From assembly GCF_900182985.1 (NCBI RefSeq), contig NZ_FXUY01000001.1, forward strand, positions 496,001 to 560,000: a stretch of 64,000 bases of DNA. The letters are read 5' to 3'. Shown piece by piece: positions 7,480-16,168 of the stretch (positions are counted from its first letter, which is position 1; every line of letters begins with the position of its first letter). A program made the position numbers and the translations under genes. The notes under the pieces were generated by a model, which was given only the letters and a program-made list of their open reading frames with translations, was not told the origin of the DNA and ran no database searches. The DNA comes from Pseudomonas helmanticensis. GTDB taxonomy: Bacteria; Pseudomonadota; Gammaproteobacteria; Pseudomonadales; Pseudomonadaceae.

Positions 7480-8595
7480 TTACTGGCCGTTCTTGACCTT
7501 GCTCCACACCCGCGTCCGTACGCGTTCGGTGGCTTTGGGCAGCGGTTCGAGGGTGTACAGCGTGGCCATCGCCGTAGCGGAGGGGTACACCGCCGGATTG
7601 TCGCGGGTGGCTTCGGCCACCAGCGGCGTCGCCGCACGATTGCCGTTCGGGTACGACAGATGATCGCTGACCGGCGCAATCACTTCGGGGCGCAGCAGGT
7701 AGTCGATAAAGGCCAGGCCCTGGGTCGGGTTCGGCGCGTCCTTGAGCAGCACCAGCGTGTCGAACCACACCGGCGCGCCTTCCTTCGGCAGGCTGTAGGC
7801 GATCTTCACGCCGTTGTTGGCCTGCTCGGCATTGGTCTTGGCTTCGAGCATGGCGCCGGACCAGCCGACCGCCACGCAGATGTTGCCGTTGGACAGATCG
7901 CTGATGAACTTCGACGAGTTGAAGTAGGCAATGTGCGGGCGCAGTTTCAGCAGCAGCGCCTCGGCTTTTTTATAGTCTTCGGGATCGGTGCTGTTCGGTG
8001 GCAAACCGAGATAGTGCAAGGCGACCGGGAGCATTTCCGACGGCGAATCGAGCATCGCCACACCGCACTGGCCGAGCTTGGCGAGGTTGTCTTCGTTGAA
8101 CACCAGGTCCCACGAATCCACCGGCGCCTTATCGCCGAGCGCGGCGCGAACCTTGTCGACGTTGTAGCCGATGCCGTTGGTGCCCCACAGATACGGCACT
8201 GCGTATTGATTGCCGGGATCATTGTTGGCGAGTTTTTTCAGCAGATCGCTATCGAGGTTGTTCCAGCCCGACAACTGCGCCCGGGGCAGCGGGGCGAGGG
8301 CGCCGGCCTTGATCAGCGTCGGCAGGCTGAAATTGCTCGCCACCACCACGTCATAGCCGCTGTGGCTGGTCATCAATTTGCCTTCGAGTACTTCGGCACT
8401 GTCGAAGGTGTCGTAGACCGGTTGAATGCCACTGTCGCGCTGAAAATCGTGGAGGGTGGTCGGGCCGATGTAGTCGTACCAATTGTAGACATGCACGCTC
8501 GGCGCATCGCCGGCCATGACGGTCGCGGCGGCGCCAATACTGGCGAGCAGGCCGAGGTTGATGCCCAGGTTGATATAGCCACGGTGACGACGCAT
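7480..8595 (-). CDS. Polyamine-type ABC transporter substrate-binding protein (PotF-like)
   Basis: A 371-residue periplasmic binding protein of the spermidine/putrescine class. The N-terminus (MRRHRGYINLGINLGLLASIGAAATVMA) is an Arg-rich signal. The mature part opens with VHVYNWYDYIGPTTLHDFQRDSGI, the PotD/PotF signature whose Trp and Tyr contact the amine. Further family segments are YDVVVASNFSLPTLIKAGAL, PYLWGTNGIGYN, ALHYLGLPPNSTDP and ALGFIDYLLRPEVIA-like text near the C-terminus. No permease or ATPase gene is adjacent, so it either feeds a transporter encoded elsewhere or acts as a sensor. It lies upstream of the P1 peptidase and divergent from a LuxR regulator. Confidence 0.87.
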   Translation of the reverse strand: MRRHRGYINLGINLGLLASIGAAATVMAGDAPSVHVYNWYDYIGPTTLHDFQRDSGIQPVYDTFDSAEVLEGKLMTSHSGYDVVVASNFSLPTLIKAGALAPLPRAQLSGWNNLDSDLLKKLANNDPGNQYAVPYLWGTNGIGYNVDKVRAALGDKAPVDSWDLVFNEDNLAKLGQCGVAMLDSPSEMLPVALHYLGLPPNSTDPEDYKKAEALLLKLRPHIAYFNSSKFISDLSNGNICVAVGWSGAMLEAKTNAEQANNGVKIAYSLPKEGAPVWFDTLVLLKDAPNPTQGLAFIDYLLRPEVIAPVSDHLSYPNGNRAATPLVAEATRDNPAVYPSATAMATLYTLEPLPKATERVRTRVWSKVKNGQ

Positions 8596-8705
8596 GATGC
8601 GGCACTCCAGGCCTGTGCAGGCCGGTGATGAACAGGAGTGGTCAGCCTATCGGGCCGGTCGCGCCGGACCCATTCCCATCATGGGTTACTCAAAAGGGGT
8701 AGTGC

Positions 8706-9479
8706 GTGGACGCGTTGTTGCAGGAAATGCCGGTGCATCAAAGTCTCGCGCGGGTGTTTGCCGGCGTCGGGCAGGAGGGTTTCTGGCGGGCGCTGGTCGA
8801 CACCTTGCGCTTGCTGGTGCCGCTGGATAACGCACTGGTGGCGCTGATGAAAGCGGGGCAGGCGCCACAATTGCTGATCGACTTCGACAGCAAAGGCCGA
8901 TCCGACGAGCAGGAAGAATTGGCCAGCTACACGGCCGGGATGTACCTGCTCGACCCGTTCTATCAGAGCGCGTCCAGCGGCATTGCCGATGGCTTGCACA
9001 GCCTCGCCAGCGTGGCGCCGGACCAGTTTCTGCACAGCGAGTATTACCTGAGCTACTTCCGTTCGGTGGTGGGCGAAGACGAGTTGCAGTTTATGATCAA
9101 CGTTGAGGGCGGCGTGCTCGGTTTGTCACTGGGACGCTCGACGACATTCGCCATGGCCGAGCAAGGCCGCTTGCTGTGCGTGCGCGATTGGGTGTTGGCG
9201 GCGATGCGTCGACATGTGCAGTTGTTGCCGCCGCAAGGGCCGGCAGCGGATGGGGTGGCGGGGGATCTGGCGACCTTGCTGGATCGCTTCGATGCGCGGC
9301 TGACGGTGCGCGAAGTCGACACGGCACGGCTGATTCTGCAGGGCTTTTCGAGCAAGGCGATGGCCCAGCAAATGGGCATTTCGCCGGAGACGGTCAAAGT
9401 CCATCGGCGCAATCTGTATCACAAGCTCAACGTCACCGGGCATGGCGAACTGTTCGCCCTGGTCCTGCGCCCGAACTGA
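8706..9479 (+). CDS. LuxR family transcriptional regulator
   Basis: A 257-residue regulator. Residues 1-190 form an uncharacterised N-terminal sensor part. Residues of about 198-255 are a LuxR/GerE DNA-binding domain: LTVREVDTARLILQGFSSKAMAQQMGISPETVKVHRRNLYHKLNVTGHGELFALV. The N-terminal part does not look like an acyl-homoserine lactone domain or a receiver. It starts with GTG or a nearby codon and is divergent from the PotF-like gene by about 110 bp, so it probably controls the binding-protein/P1-peptidase pair. The next feature downstream is a REP element. Confidence 0.85.
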   Translation: MDALLQEMPVHQSLARVFAGVGQEGFWRALVDTLRLLVPLDNALVALMKAGQAPQLLIDFDSKGRSDEQEELASYTAGMYLLDPFYQSASSGIADGLHSLASVAPDQFLHSEYYLSYFRSVVGEDELQFMINVEGGVLGLSLGRSTTFAMAEQGRLLCVRDWVLAAMRRHVQLLPPQGPAADGVAGDLATLLDRFDARLTVREVDTARLILQGFSSKAMAQQMGISPETVKVHRRNLYHKLNVTGHGELFALVLRPN

Positions 9480-9492
9480 CATCCAAGGCCTG

Positions 9493-9578
9493 TGTAGGAG
9501 CTGCCGCAGGCTGCGATCTTTTGATGTTGTTTTTTAAAAGACAAGATCAACAGATCGCAGCCTGCGGCAGTTCCTACA
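9493..9578. repeat. REP/REPIN palindrome, family A
   Basis: A complete family A inverted pair with a 20-base central loop, lying between the convergent LuxR and methyltransferase genes. The right arm has one change (TTCCTACA for CTCCTACA). Confidence 0.9.
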
Positions 9579-9587
9579 GGGCTGCCT

Positions 9588-10529
9588 TTAGATTGTGCGT
9601 TGGAAGACCAGTGCCTTGAGGCCGCTTTGCGGGTCGATATCCGGGAACTCCGGTGGGTTTTCCAGCCGCTGCTCAAAGCGCAACTCCGGCGCCTCCTGGG
9701 TCACGCCATCAATCAGGAATGCCGAACCGAACGCCGGATCATTCATGCACGCCAGCACCGTCCCCTCGGCGGTCAGCAGTTCCGGCAAGCGGCGCAGCAC
9801 GCGCTGGTAATCCTTGGTCAGCAGGAAACTGCCTTTCTGGAACGACGGTGGATCGATGATCACCAGATCGTACGGGCCGCTGTTGATCACTTTGCCCCAG
9901 GACTTGAACAGGTCATGCCCGAGGAAGCTGACTTTGCTCAGGTCGTGGCCGTTCAAACGGTGATTGTCGCGGCCACGACTCAGCGCCGCGCGTGACATGT
10001 CCAGATTGACCACGTGGCTGGCACCACCCTCGATCGCCGCCACGGAAAAACCGCAGGTGTAGGCGAACAGATTCAGCACGCGCTTGCCATTGGCCTGTTC
10101 ACGAACCCAGTCACGGCCGTAGCGCATGTCGAGAAACAGCCCGGTATTCTGCTTGCGACCCAGATCGACAAGGTAGTGCAAACCGCCCTCGACGATGGTC
10201 ATTTCGTCGATCTCGTCACCGAGCAGCCATTCGGCGGTGCTCTGCGGCAGATAGCGATGCTGGATCAGCAAGGTGTGTGCACCGGACTGCTGCCATTCAT
10301 TCGAAATGCTGATGTCCAGCAGCAATTCCTTGAGATTTTCCAGTTGCTCAGGCGCCGGTTCCTTGAACAGCGACACCAGCACCACGCCTTGCAGCCAGTC
10401 CACGGTCAACTGCTCCAGGCCCGGCCAGCAACGTCCGCGCCCGTGAAACAGGCGACGGGTTTCGCTCGGCGCCGCCGCGAGCGCGGGCAGCAGATGGGCA
10501 TGGAGGGTGGCGAGGGCTTCAGGGTTCAT
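9588..10529 (-). CDS. Class I SAM-dependent methyltransferase, RlmI-like (COG1092)
   Basis: A 313-residue protein with the Rossmann methyltransferase fold of the rRNA cytosine C5 methyltransferase RlmI. Motif I reads VLNLFAYTCGFSVAA (residues about 147-161), the acidic strand-2 end is VVNLDMSRAAL, and motif IV is DLVIIDPPSFQKG. The N-terminal 100 residues lack the PUA RNA-binding domain of E. coli RlmI but keep a beta-rich segment (GLHYLVDLGRKQNTGLFLDMR) like that preceding the catalytic domain. It is about 80 residues shorter than RlmI, so the RNA target may differ. It is monocistronic. Confidence 0.8.
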   Translation of the reverse strand: MNPEALATLHAHLLPALAAAPSETRRLFHGRGRCWPGLEQLTVDWLQGVVLVSLFKEPAPEQLENLKELLLDISISNEWQQSGAHTLLIQHRYLPQSTAEWLLGDEIDEMTIVEGGLHYLVDLGRKQNTGLFLDMRYGRDWVREQANGKRVLNLFAYTCGFSVAAIEGGASHVVNLDMSRAALSRGRDNHRLNGHDLSKVSFLGHDLFKSWGKVINSGPYDLVIIDPPSFQKGSFLLTKDYQRVLRRLPELLTAEGTVLACMNDPAFGSAFLIDGVTQEAPELRFEQRLENPPEFPDIDPQSGLKALVFQRTI

Positions 10530-10729
10530 CGGTCAGGGTCGGCAAGCAAAAGGGCCGGCATTTTAACCACAAATAGACCGTTGCGAACGCTTGCCACAGC
10601 AATGCAAAAAAAGCCTTTTGGAAAAGACCTGTATCAAAAATGAATTTCTGCAGGGCGTACTGCTCATACCAGATAAGCAGCGGATTCAAGCCGCTAAATC
10701 GTTAATGCAAAAACCGGGAGTGCCAGTTC

Positions 10730-11143
10730 ATGTGCCCAACACCTACGGCGAGCGCGCACCTTCCTGGCGGGTTGATTCTGGTCGTTGAAGATGATCCGTT
10801 GATTCTGGAGTTTCTCTGCGAAATTCTTCAGGAGGAAGGTTTCAAGGTCGAGCCGCATATCAGCGCCGACGCCGCATCACTTTATCTTGAGCAGCACGCG
10901 CCGGAAGTTGCGCTGCTGCTCACCGACATCACCATGCCCGGCACCTTGAATGGCGCCGACCTGGCCAACCTGGTCGGCGAGCGCTGGCCGGAAAAACCGG
11001 TGATGGTCATGTCCGGTTATGAAACGCCCGAGACCTCGGGGGTCAAGCATTCGGTGGCGTTCATCAAAAAGCCGTGGGCCATCGGTCAGTTGCTCGATTG
11101 CGTCGACAGTGCGTTCAAATCCAAGGCCCCGCGCCTGCACTGA
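10730..11143 (+). CDS. Stand-alone response regulator receiver protein (CheY-like)
   Basis: A 137-residue single receiver domain. Residues 1-14 are a short non-conserved lead. Glu20, Asp21 and Asp22 form the acidic pocket, Asp66 in LLLTDITMPG is the phospho-acceptor, Ser95 in VMVMSGYE is the switch residue, and Lys113 in FIKKPW is the conserved lysine. There is no output domain, so it must act by protein contact or as a phosphate relay. No kinase is adjacent; the HAD gene 67 bp downstream is on the same strand. A GGGAG site precedes the ATG. Confidence 0.85.
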   Translation: MCPTPTASAHLPGGLILVVEDDPLILEFLCEILQEEGFKVEPHISADAASLYLEQHAPEVALLLTDITMPGTLNGADLANLVGERWPEKPVMVMSGYETPETSGVKHSVAFIKKPWAIGQLLDCVDSAFKSKAPRLH

Positions 11144-11210
11144 CGTTGGGTGGATCGGCCGGGCAAGTGCTACATTGCCGGCCCGGTCTTTTGCCAGAGG
11201 ATGCAAACCT

Positions 11211-11879
11211 TTGTCTGCTAACGAAACTGTTTTTGCGCGCGCGTTCGGCGCGTTTCTGTTCGACATGGACGGCACTGTCCTCAATTCCATTGCTGCCGCC
11301 GAGCGAATCTGGTCTGCCTGGGCGGTGCGCCATGGCGTTGATGTCGAAAAGTTTTTGCCGACCATTCATGGCGCGCGGGCCATCGACACCATCAATCGTC
11401 TGAACCTGCCAGGGGTGGACGCCGAGGCCCAAGCCGCGTTCATCACTGAGGCGGAGATCGAAGACGTTGAAGGCATCGTCGAGATCCCCGGTGCGGCGGC
11501 GTTTCTCGATAGCCTGCCGAAAGATCGCTGGGCGATGGTGACCTCGGCGCCGCGGGATCTGGCGTTGCGGCGGATGGCGGCGGCGGGTATTCCGGCGCCA
11601 GCGGTGATGATTACTGCAGAAGACGTGAAGGCGGGCAAGCCTGATCCGGCCGGGTATATTCTCGCGGCCAAACGCTTGGGGCTTGAGCCGCGTGATTGTC
11701 TGATCTTCGAAGATGCCACCGTCGGTATCCAGGCTGCACAAGCTGCTGGCGCGCCGCTGATGATCATCACCACGACGCATCAGCACCCGCTGCAAACGAG
11801 CCACGCGACGCTGGCGAGTTACACCGACATCAGCGTCAAGATCGACAGCACCGGCCAACTGCACCTGCAACCCAACTGA
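11211..11879 (+). CDS. HAD superfamily phosphatase (HAD-IA, sugar-phosphatase-like)
   Basis: A 222-residue hydrolase. Motif I is FDMDGTVLNS (nucleophile Asp18, acid/base Asp20), motif II is MVTSAPRDLA, the lysine of motif III lies in DVKAGKPDPAGY, and motif IV is FEDATVGIQAAQAAG. The cap of about 60 residues after motif I makes it a beta-phosphoglucomutase/YfbT-type small-sugar-phosphate phosphatase; the substrate is unknown. The start is chosen as TTG 11211 because AGAGGA stands nine bases before it and the protein then begins close to motif I as in relatives. Longer in-frame starts overlap the receiver gene and add junk sequence. Confidence 0.85.
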   Translation: MSANETVFARAFGAFLFDMDGTVLNSIAAAERIWSAWAVRHGVDVEKFLPTIHGARAIDTINRLNLPGVDAEAQAAFITEAEIEDVEGIVEIPGAAAFLDSLPKDRWAMVTSAPRDLALRRMAAAGIPAPAVMITAEDVKAGKPDPAGYILAAKRLGLEPRDCLIFEDATVGIQAAQAAGAPLMIITTTHQHPLQTSHATLASYTDISVKIDSTGQLHLQPN

Positions 11880-11884
11880 CGTCC

Positions 11885-11970
11885 TGTAGGAGCTGCCGCA
11901 GGCTGCGATCTTTTGATGTTGTTTTTAACAAGACAAGATCAAAAGATCGCAGCCTGCGGCAGCTCCTACA
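11885..11970. repeat. REP/REPIN palindrome, family A
   Basis: A full family A inverted pair between the convergent HAD and ICMT-like genes. Its sequence is nearly identical to the copy at 9493-9578. Confidence 0.9.
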
Positions 11971-11980
11971 GGGATTGTGG

Positions 11981-12640
11981 TCAGTAGATGCCTGGCAACA
12001 AGCGCCAGCTGCGGGCGCAATAGGCGTCGTATTCGGCGCCGAACTGGGTGCGCAGCAAGGCTTCTTCGGAATGAATGCGGGCGATCAGCGGGATCAACGT
12101 CAGTGCCGCGAGCAACAGGCCGACCGTGGATCGGAACGCCAGCGCCCAGCCCACCGCGTTGATCACCAGCCCCAGATAACTCGGGTTGCGCAGCCGTTGA
12201 TAGATGCCATCGGTGACCAACCGATGCCCCGGTTGAATCGCCACCAACCCGCTGAAGCGTCGGCCCAGCACAAACACCGGCCACAACCGCAGCGCGCCAC
12301 CGACGATAAACAGTAACGCCCCGAGCCAGCGCACGCCTTCGCCACCGAACGTCCAGACATTCACCCGGTCGCAGTAGGCCGGCAGAAAACCACTGATCAA
12401 GCCGATGACCCCGAACGCCGGAAGCACCCAGCGATTGGCCCGGTCTTCGCGTTCACCGGAACTGAGATTGACCTCGGTAAACAGTGAAGCCACGACCATC
12501 GCCACGGTGGCCAGCGCCACCAGCACCAGCGAACCGTGAGAGAAAAAAATCGCCACCCCGCCAATGCCCCACACCGCCAGGCCCAGATAGGCGAGGGTGG
12601 CGAGCACCGCGACGACGGTCATTTGCGCAGACATTCTCAT
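11981..12640 (-). CDS. Isoprenylcysteine carboxyl methyltransferase (ICMT/PEMT)-like membrane protein
   Basis: A 219-residue membrane protein with five or six hydrophobic helices. The C-terminal half carries the ICMT/phospholipid methyltransferase core: GHRLVTDGIYQRLRNPSYLGLVINAVGWALAF, containing the RNPSYLG SAM-binding signature, and the closing RIHSEEALLRTQFGAEYDAYCARSWRLLPG with the catalytic Glu-Glu. Bacterial members methylate lipids or small molecules; the substrate here is unknown. The start is set at the Met followed by RMSAQM, because longer in-frame reading runs into the upstream REP element. It is monocistronic. Confidence 0.82.
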   Translation of the reverse strand: MRMSAQMTVVAVLATLAYLGLAVWGIGGVAIFFSHGSLVLVALATVAMVVASLFTEVNLSSGEREDRANRWVLPAFGVIGLISGFLPAYCDRVNVWTFGGEGVRWLGALLFIVGGALRLWPVFVLGRRFSGLVAIQPGHRLVTDGIYQRLRNPSYLGLVINAVGWALAFRSTVGLLLAALTLIPLIARIHSEEALLRTQFGAEYDAYCARSWRLLPGIY

Positions 12641-12691
12641 GGCAATCTCACGACAGATGGCTGATCCGTTCAGTGTAGATCGCCACAAACC

Positions 12692-12784
12692 CTGTGGGAG
12701 CGAGCCTGCTCGCGATAGCGGTGTATCAGCCAACAAAGATAGCGACTGACACGACGCCATCGCGAGCAGGCTCACTCCTACACA
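12692..12784. repeat. REP/REPIN palindrome, family B
   Basis: A second repeat family. Inverted arms GTGGGAGCGAGCCTGCTCGCGATAGCGGTGT and a near complement flank a loop of about 20 bases. It lies in the space between the two minus-strand genes. Confidence 0.88.
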
Positions 12785-12830
12785 GGGAGCCTGGCTTGGC
12801 AGGAGATCTTGGGCGCAACACACATAACCC

Positions 12831-12858
12831 CTGTGGGAGCGGGCTTGCTCGCGAAGGG
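12831..12858. repeat. Single REP half, family B
   Basis: One unpaired family B arm (GTGGGAGCGGGCTTGCTCGCGA) just after the stop of the LysR gene. It is itself a small hairpin through GGCTTGC/GCGAAGG pairing. Confidence 0.8.
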
Positions 12859-12864
12859 GCCGTT

Positions 12865-13761
12865 TCAGTCAGCGCAAATTTCGCCGTCGGTGAGCACTTT
12901 CCTGAACGTTTCCACCAACGGTCGCAAATTGATCCGGTGCCATGCTGCCCACAGCGGGGTGGTGAATGCCAGCCACGGCACTTCGCGCAGCACCACGCCC
13001 GGTGGCGCGTTATGGCTCAAGCCTTTCTGAATCATCGCAATCCCCAGCCCCGAGGCCACCAGCCCCAGCGCGGTAAACGGTTCGGTCGCCTGCATGCGCA
13101 CATCCGGGGTAAACCCCGCGCGGATGCACGCACTGACAAACTCATCGCCGGCGTCCTGGCGCGGCTGTACGCCAATCCACTCCTGATCCGCCAGGTCCTG
13201 CGGACTCAACACCGCCTGCTGCGCCAACCGATGCTGTTCCGGCAGCGCCAGCAACATCGGGTCATCCAGCACCTGGAAACCCAGCAAATCCGGATCGTCA
13301 TCGGTCGGCGGCTCACTCACAAGTGCAATATCGAGACTACGCTGTCGCAGGCCTTCGAGTTGTTCAGCGGAACTGAGGTTGTACAAGGCGACGTGGACAT
13401 TCGGCCGATCCGCGCGCAATACGCGCAAGGCATTCGGCAGCACCCCGGCATGCATGGCGTTCTCGATATAACCGATGCACAAGCCGCCTTCTTCGCCACG
13501 GCCGAGACGTTTGCCAAGCGATTCCAGGCGATTGGCGTGCGTGAGCAGGGCACGGGTTTCGGCGAGAAACGTCTGTCCGTCGCGGGTCAGGCGAATGCGT
13601 TGCTGGCTGCGTTCGAACAGGGTCAGACCCAGACGCTCTTCAAGCTGGGCGATCTGCCGGCTCAGTGGCGATTGGGAAATGTGCAGGCGTTCGGCAGCGC
13701 GGCCGACGTGTTCTTCTTCGGCGACTACCACGAAGTAGCGCAATTGGCGGATGTCGATCAT
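12865..13761 (-). CDS. LysR family transcriptional regulator
   Basis: A 298-residue regulator. The winged-helix DNA-binding domain spans residues 1-60 (MIDIRQLRYFVVVAEEEHVGRAAERLHISQSPLSRQIAQLEERLGLTLFER), followed by the two-lobed effector domain. The start is the Met of MIDIRQL, which places the helix-turn-helix at the standard position; upstream in-frame codons are spurious. It is transcribed away from the aldo/keto reductase operon, with 112 bp between them, and is the obvious candidate for its regulator. The inducer is unknown. Confidence 0.88.
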   Translation of the reverse strand: MIDIRQLRYFVVVAEEEHVGRAAERLHISQSPLSRQIAQLEERLGLTLFERSQQRIRLTRDGQTFLAETRALLTHANRLESLGKRLGRGEEGGLCIGYIENAMHAGVLPNALRVLRADRPNVHVALYNLSSAEQLEGLRQRSLDIALVSEPPTDDDPDLLGFQVLDDPMLLALPEQHRLAQQAVLSPQDLADQEWIGVQPRQDAGDEFVSACIRAGFTPDVRMQATEPFTALGLVASGLGIAMIQKGLSHNAPPGVVLREVPWLAFTTPLWAAWHRINLRPLVETFRKVLTDGEICAD

Positions 13762-13873
13762 GTCAGACCTGTAAGGACTCAAGTGCTGCACATTATGTCT
13801 TGGACGGTCTAAGCGTCGCAATCTAGGATCTGCTCAACGGTCACACAGACCCAGAACGAATGAGGACAATCCG

Positions 13874-14923
13874 ATGAGCTTGAAAGACAAACTGCCCGGC
13901 CAACTGGGCTTCGGCACCGCACCACTGGGCAACATGTTCCGCGCCATCCCGGAAGCCGAAGCGCAAGCCACCGTGCATGCCGCATGGGATGCCGGCGTAC
14001 GCTACTTCGACACCGCGCCGTTCTACGGTTCGGGCCTGTCGGAAATCCGCCTCGGGGAAGCATTGAAACAGTACAAGCGCGACGACTACGTGCTCAGCAG
14101 CAAAGTCGGGCGGGTGATTCTCGACGAAGTCGAAGACGCCGCCGCCCGCGATCTTGGTGAAAAAAGCGGCGTGTTCGAACACGGCCGGCCGAACAAGATC
14201 GTCAACGACTACAGCGCCGACGCCACCCTGCGCTCCATCGAAGATAGCCTCAAGCGCCTGCAAACCGATCGCCTCGACATTGTCTGGGTGCATGACATCG
14301 CTCAGGATTTCTACGGCGATCAATGGCTGGAATACTTCAATCAGGCGCGCACCGGCGCTTTCAAGGTGCTGACCCGTTTGCGTGAAGAAGGCGTGATCAA
14401 GGCCTGGGGCCTGGGCGTGAACAAAGTCGAGCCGTGCGAACTGACTCTGGATCTGGCTGAGGCGCAGCCTGACGGCTTTCTCCTCGCAGGGCGCTACACG
14501 CTGCTCGACCACGAACGTCCGCTGCAACGTCTGATGGATGCGGCGCTGGCACAGAATGTTGAAATCGTCGTCGGCGGTCCGTACAGCTCAGGCATTCTGG
14601 CCGGTGGTTCGCACTTCGAATACCAGAAAGCCAGCCCTGAGATCATCGCAAGGGTGGAACAGATCAAGCGCATCGCCGCGGCCTACAACGTTGATGTAAA
14701 AGCCGCCGCGCTGCAGTTTTCGCTGGCCAACCCAGCGGTCGCGGCGGTGATTCCGGGCGCGAGCAAGCCGGGGCGGATTGCTGAAGATGTCGCGGCGTTG
14801 TCGGCGGTCATTCCTGCCGGTTTCTGGCAGGCACTGCGTGAAGCGAAACTGGTTTCTGAACGGGCGCCGTTGCCGGATCAAAAGATCGCAGCCTTCGGCA
14901 GCTCCTACATGGGAGGTGTGTAA
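13874..14923 (+). CDS. Aldo/keto reductase (aldose/pyridoxal dehydrogenase-like)
   Basis: A 349-residue NAD(P)-dependent enzyme with the AKR barrel. Catalytic pieces seen are the Asp and Tyr of RYFDTAPFYGSGLSEIRLGEAL, the Lys of VLSSKVGR and the His of DIVWVHDI. The fold and length match the D-threo-aldose 1-dehydrogenase/pyridoxal 4-dehydrogenase subgroup, so the substrate may be L-fucose, D-arabinose or pyridoxal. The last 15 or so codons (LPDQKIAAFGSSYMGG) are read from one arm of a family A REP element, so the natural C-terminus has been replaced or extended by the repeat. It overlaps the next gene by one base (TAATG) and is probably the first gene of a three-gene operon. Confidence 0.86.
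   Translation: MSLKDKLPGQLGFGTAPLGNMFRAIPEAEAQATVHAAWDAGVRYFDTAPFYGSGLSEIRLGEALKQYKRDDYVLSSKVGRVILDEVEDAAARDLGEKSGVFEHGRPNKIVNDYSADATLRSIEDSLKRLQTDRLDIVWVHDIAQDFYGDQWLEYFNQARTGAFKVLTRLREEGVIKAWGLGVNKVEPCELTLDLAEAQPDGFLLAGRYTLLDHERPLQRLMDAALAQNVEIVVGGPYSSGILAGGSHFEYQKASPEIIARVEQIKRIAAAYNVDVKAAALQFSLANPAVAAVIPGASKPGRIAEDVAALSAVIPAGFWQALREAKLVSERAPLPDQKIAAFGSSYMGGV
14876..14910. repeat. Single REP half, family A, inside coding sequence
   Basis: One family A arm (GATCGCAGCCTTCGGCAGCT and neighbours) lies entirely within the 3' end of the aldo/keto reductase gene and ends just before the GGGAGG ribosome-binding site of the next gene. Confidence 0.88.
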
Positions 14924-15720
14924 TGAAGATTGACTTGGGTGGCAAACTGGCGATTGTCAGTGGCAGTACGGCGGGCATTGGCTTGGGCATCAGCCAGTCA
15001 TTGGCTGAGGCGGGGGCCACGGTGGTTGTCATTGGCCGTGACGCCGGCAAGGTCGAACAGGCGCTGGCGAGCATCCGGGAGAAAGTGCCGGGTGCACAAT
15101 TGCGCGGTTTGACCGCAGACTTGGGCACAGCGGAGGGCGCGCAGAAACTGTTTGCCGCCGAGCCACGTGCGGACATTCTGGTGAACAACCTCGGCATCTT
15201 CGACGCTGTCGATTTTTTCGAAGCGCCGGACAGCGAGTGGACGCGCTTCTACGAGGTCAACGTGATTTCCGGCGTGCGCCTGGCGCGGCACTATGTGCCG
15301 GCGATGGTCGAGCAGGGCTGGGGCCGGGTGATTTTCCTGTCTTCGGAATCCGGCGTGGCAACCCCGGCAGACATGATCAACTATGGCGTGACCAAAAGTG
15401 CCAATCTGGCGGTGTCCCACGGTTTGGCCAAACGTCTGGCTGGCACCGGCGTGACGGTCAATGCGATTCTGCCGGGGCCGACCTTCACCGATGGCCTGCA
15501 AGACATGCTCAAGGATGCGGCCGCCGAATCCGGGCGCAACCTGCGTGATGAGGCCGACGCCTTTGTGCTTAAGGCCCGCCCGACCTCGATCATCCAGCGT
15601 GTCGCGGATGTCGAAGAGGTCGCGCATCTGGTCACCTACATCGCTTCGCCGTTGTCCTCGGCCACCACGGGCGCCGCTTTGCGCGTCGATGGCGGCGTGG
15701 TCGACAGCCTGACAATCTGA
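14923..15720 (+). CDS. SDR family oxidoreductase
   Basis: A 265-residue short-chain dehydrogenase. The cofactor motif is VSGSTAGIGLGIS (TGxxxGIG type), the NNLG motif is at LVNNLGIFD, the catalytic Ser is in IFLSSESGV, and the YxxxK pair is in YGVTKSAN. Next to the NAD(P) site, VVIGRD gives little sign of strict NADP preference. The gene overlaps the aldo/keto reductase stop by one base and has GGGAGG seven bases upstream, so it is translationally linked. It presumably acts on the product or a relative of the reductase's substrate. Confidence 0.88.
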   Translation: MKIDLGGKLAIVSGSTAGIGLGISQSLAEAGATVVVIGRDAGKVEQALASIREKVPGAQLRGLTADLGTAEGAQKLFAAEPRADILVNNLGIFDAVDFFEAPDSEWTRFYEVNVISGVRLARHYVPAMVEQGWGRVIFLSSESGVATPADMINYGVTKSANLAVSHGLAKRLAGTGVTVNAILPGPTFTDGLQDMLKDAAAESGRNLRDEADAFVLKARPTSIIQRVADVEEVAHLVTYIASPLSSATTGAALRVDGGVVDSLTI

Positions 15721-15741
15721 GTATCTGGAGAACTGTTTTTT

Positions 15742-16152
15742 ATGCCAACAGCATCAGCAACCATCGACATCCCGGCTTCGGCCGATCAGGTCTGGCAATT
15801 GATCGGCGGCTTCAACACGCTGCCCGATTGGCTACCCTTCATTCCCAACAGCGAACTGAGCGACGGTGGCCGTGTGCGCACCTTGCAGACCGCTGATGGC
15901 GGCGTGGTGATCGAGCGTCTGCAGGCGTTCGATAACACAGCGAAGACCTACAGCTATTCGATCGAGCAAGCGCCGTTCCCGGCCACGGATTATCTGGCGA
16001 CGATCAAGGTCGAAGCCCTGGGGCAGGGCGCACGGGTGACGTGGTCGGGGCGTTTCACCGCCAAAGGCGTAAGCGATGAGGAAGTGGTGGCGCTGTTCAG
16101 CGGCATCTACCAGGGCGGCCTCGAAGCGTTGCGCGCCAATTACCCAACCTGA
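15742..16152 (+). CDS. SRPBCC family protein
   Basis: A 136-residue START/Bet v1-like domain (polyketide-cyclase/dehydrase type). It opens with ASATIDIPASADQVWQLIGGFNTLPDWLPF and closes with the long C-terminal helix SDEEVVALFSGIYQGGLEAL. Such proteins bind small hydrophobic ligands in a helix-grip cavity and may be cyclases, carriers or dehydratases. It is the last gene of the aldo/keto reductase-SDR operon (21 bp gap). The exact role is unknown. Confidence 0.83.
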   Translation: MPTASATIDIPASADQVWQLIGGFNTLPDWLPFIPNSELSDGGRVRTLQTADGGVVIERLQAFDNTAKTYSYSIEQAPFPATDYLATIKVEALGQGARVTWSGRFTAKGVSDEEVVALFSGIYQGGLEALRANYPT

Positions 16153-16168
16153 AGAACACCACGATCCA

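Noticed and set aside
7318..8628. A 436-codon plus-strand frame opposite the PotF-like gene
   Set aside because: It is the antisense shadow of the binding protein; composition is typical of shadow frames and no family matches.
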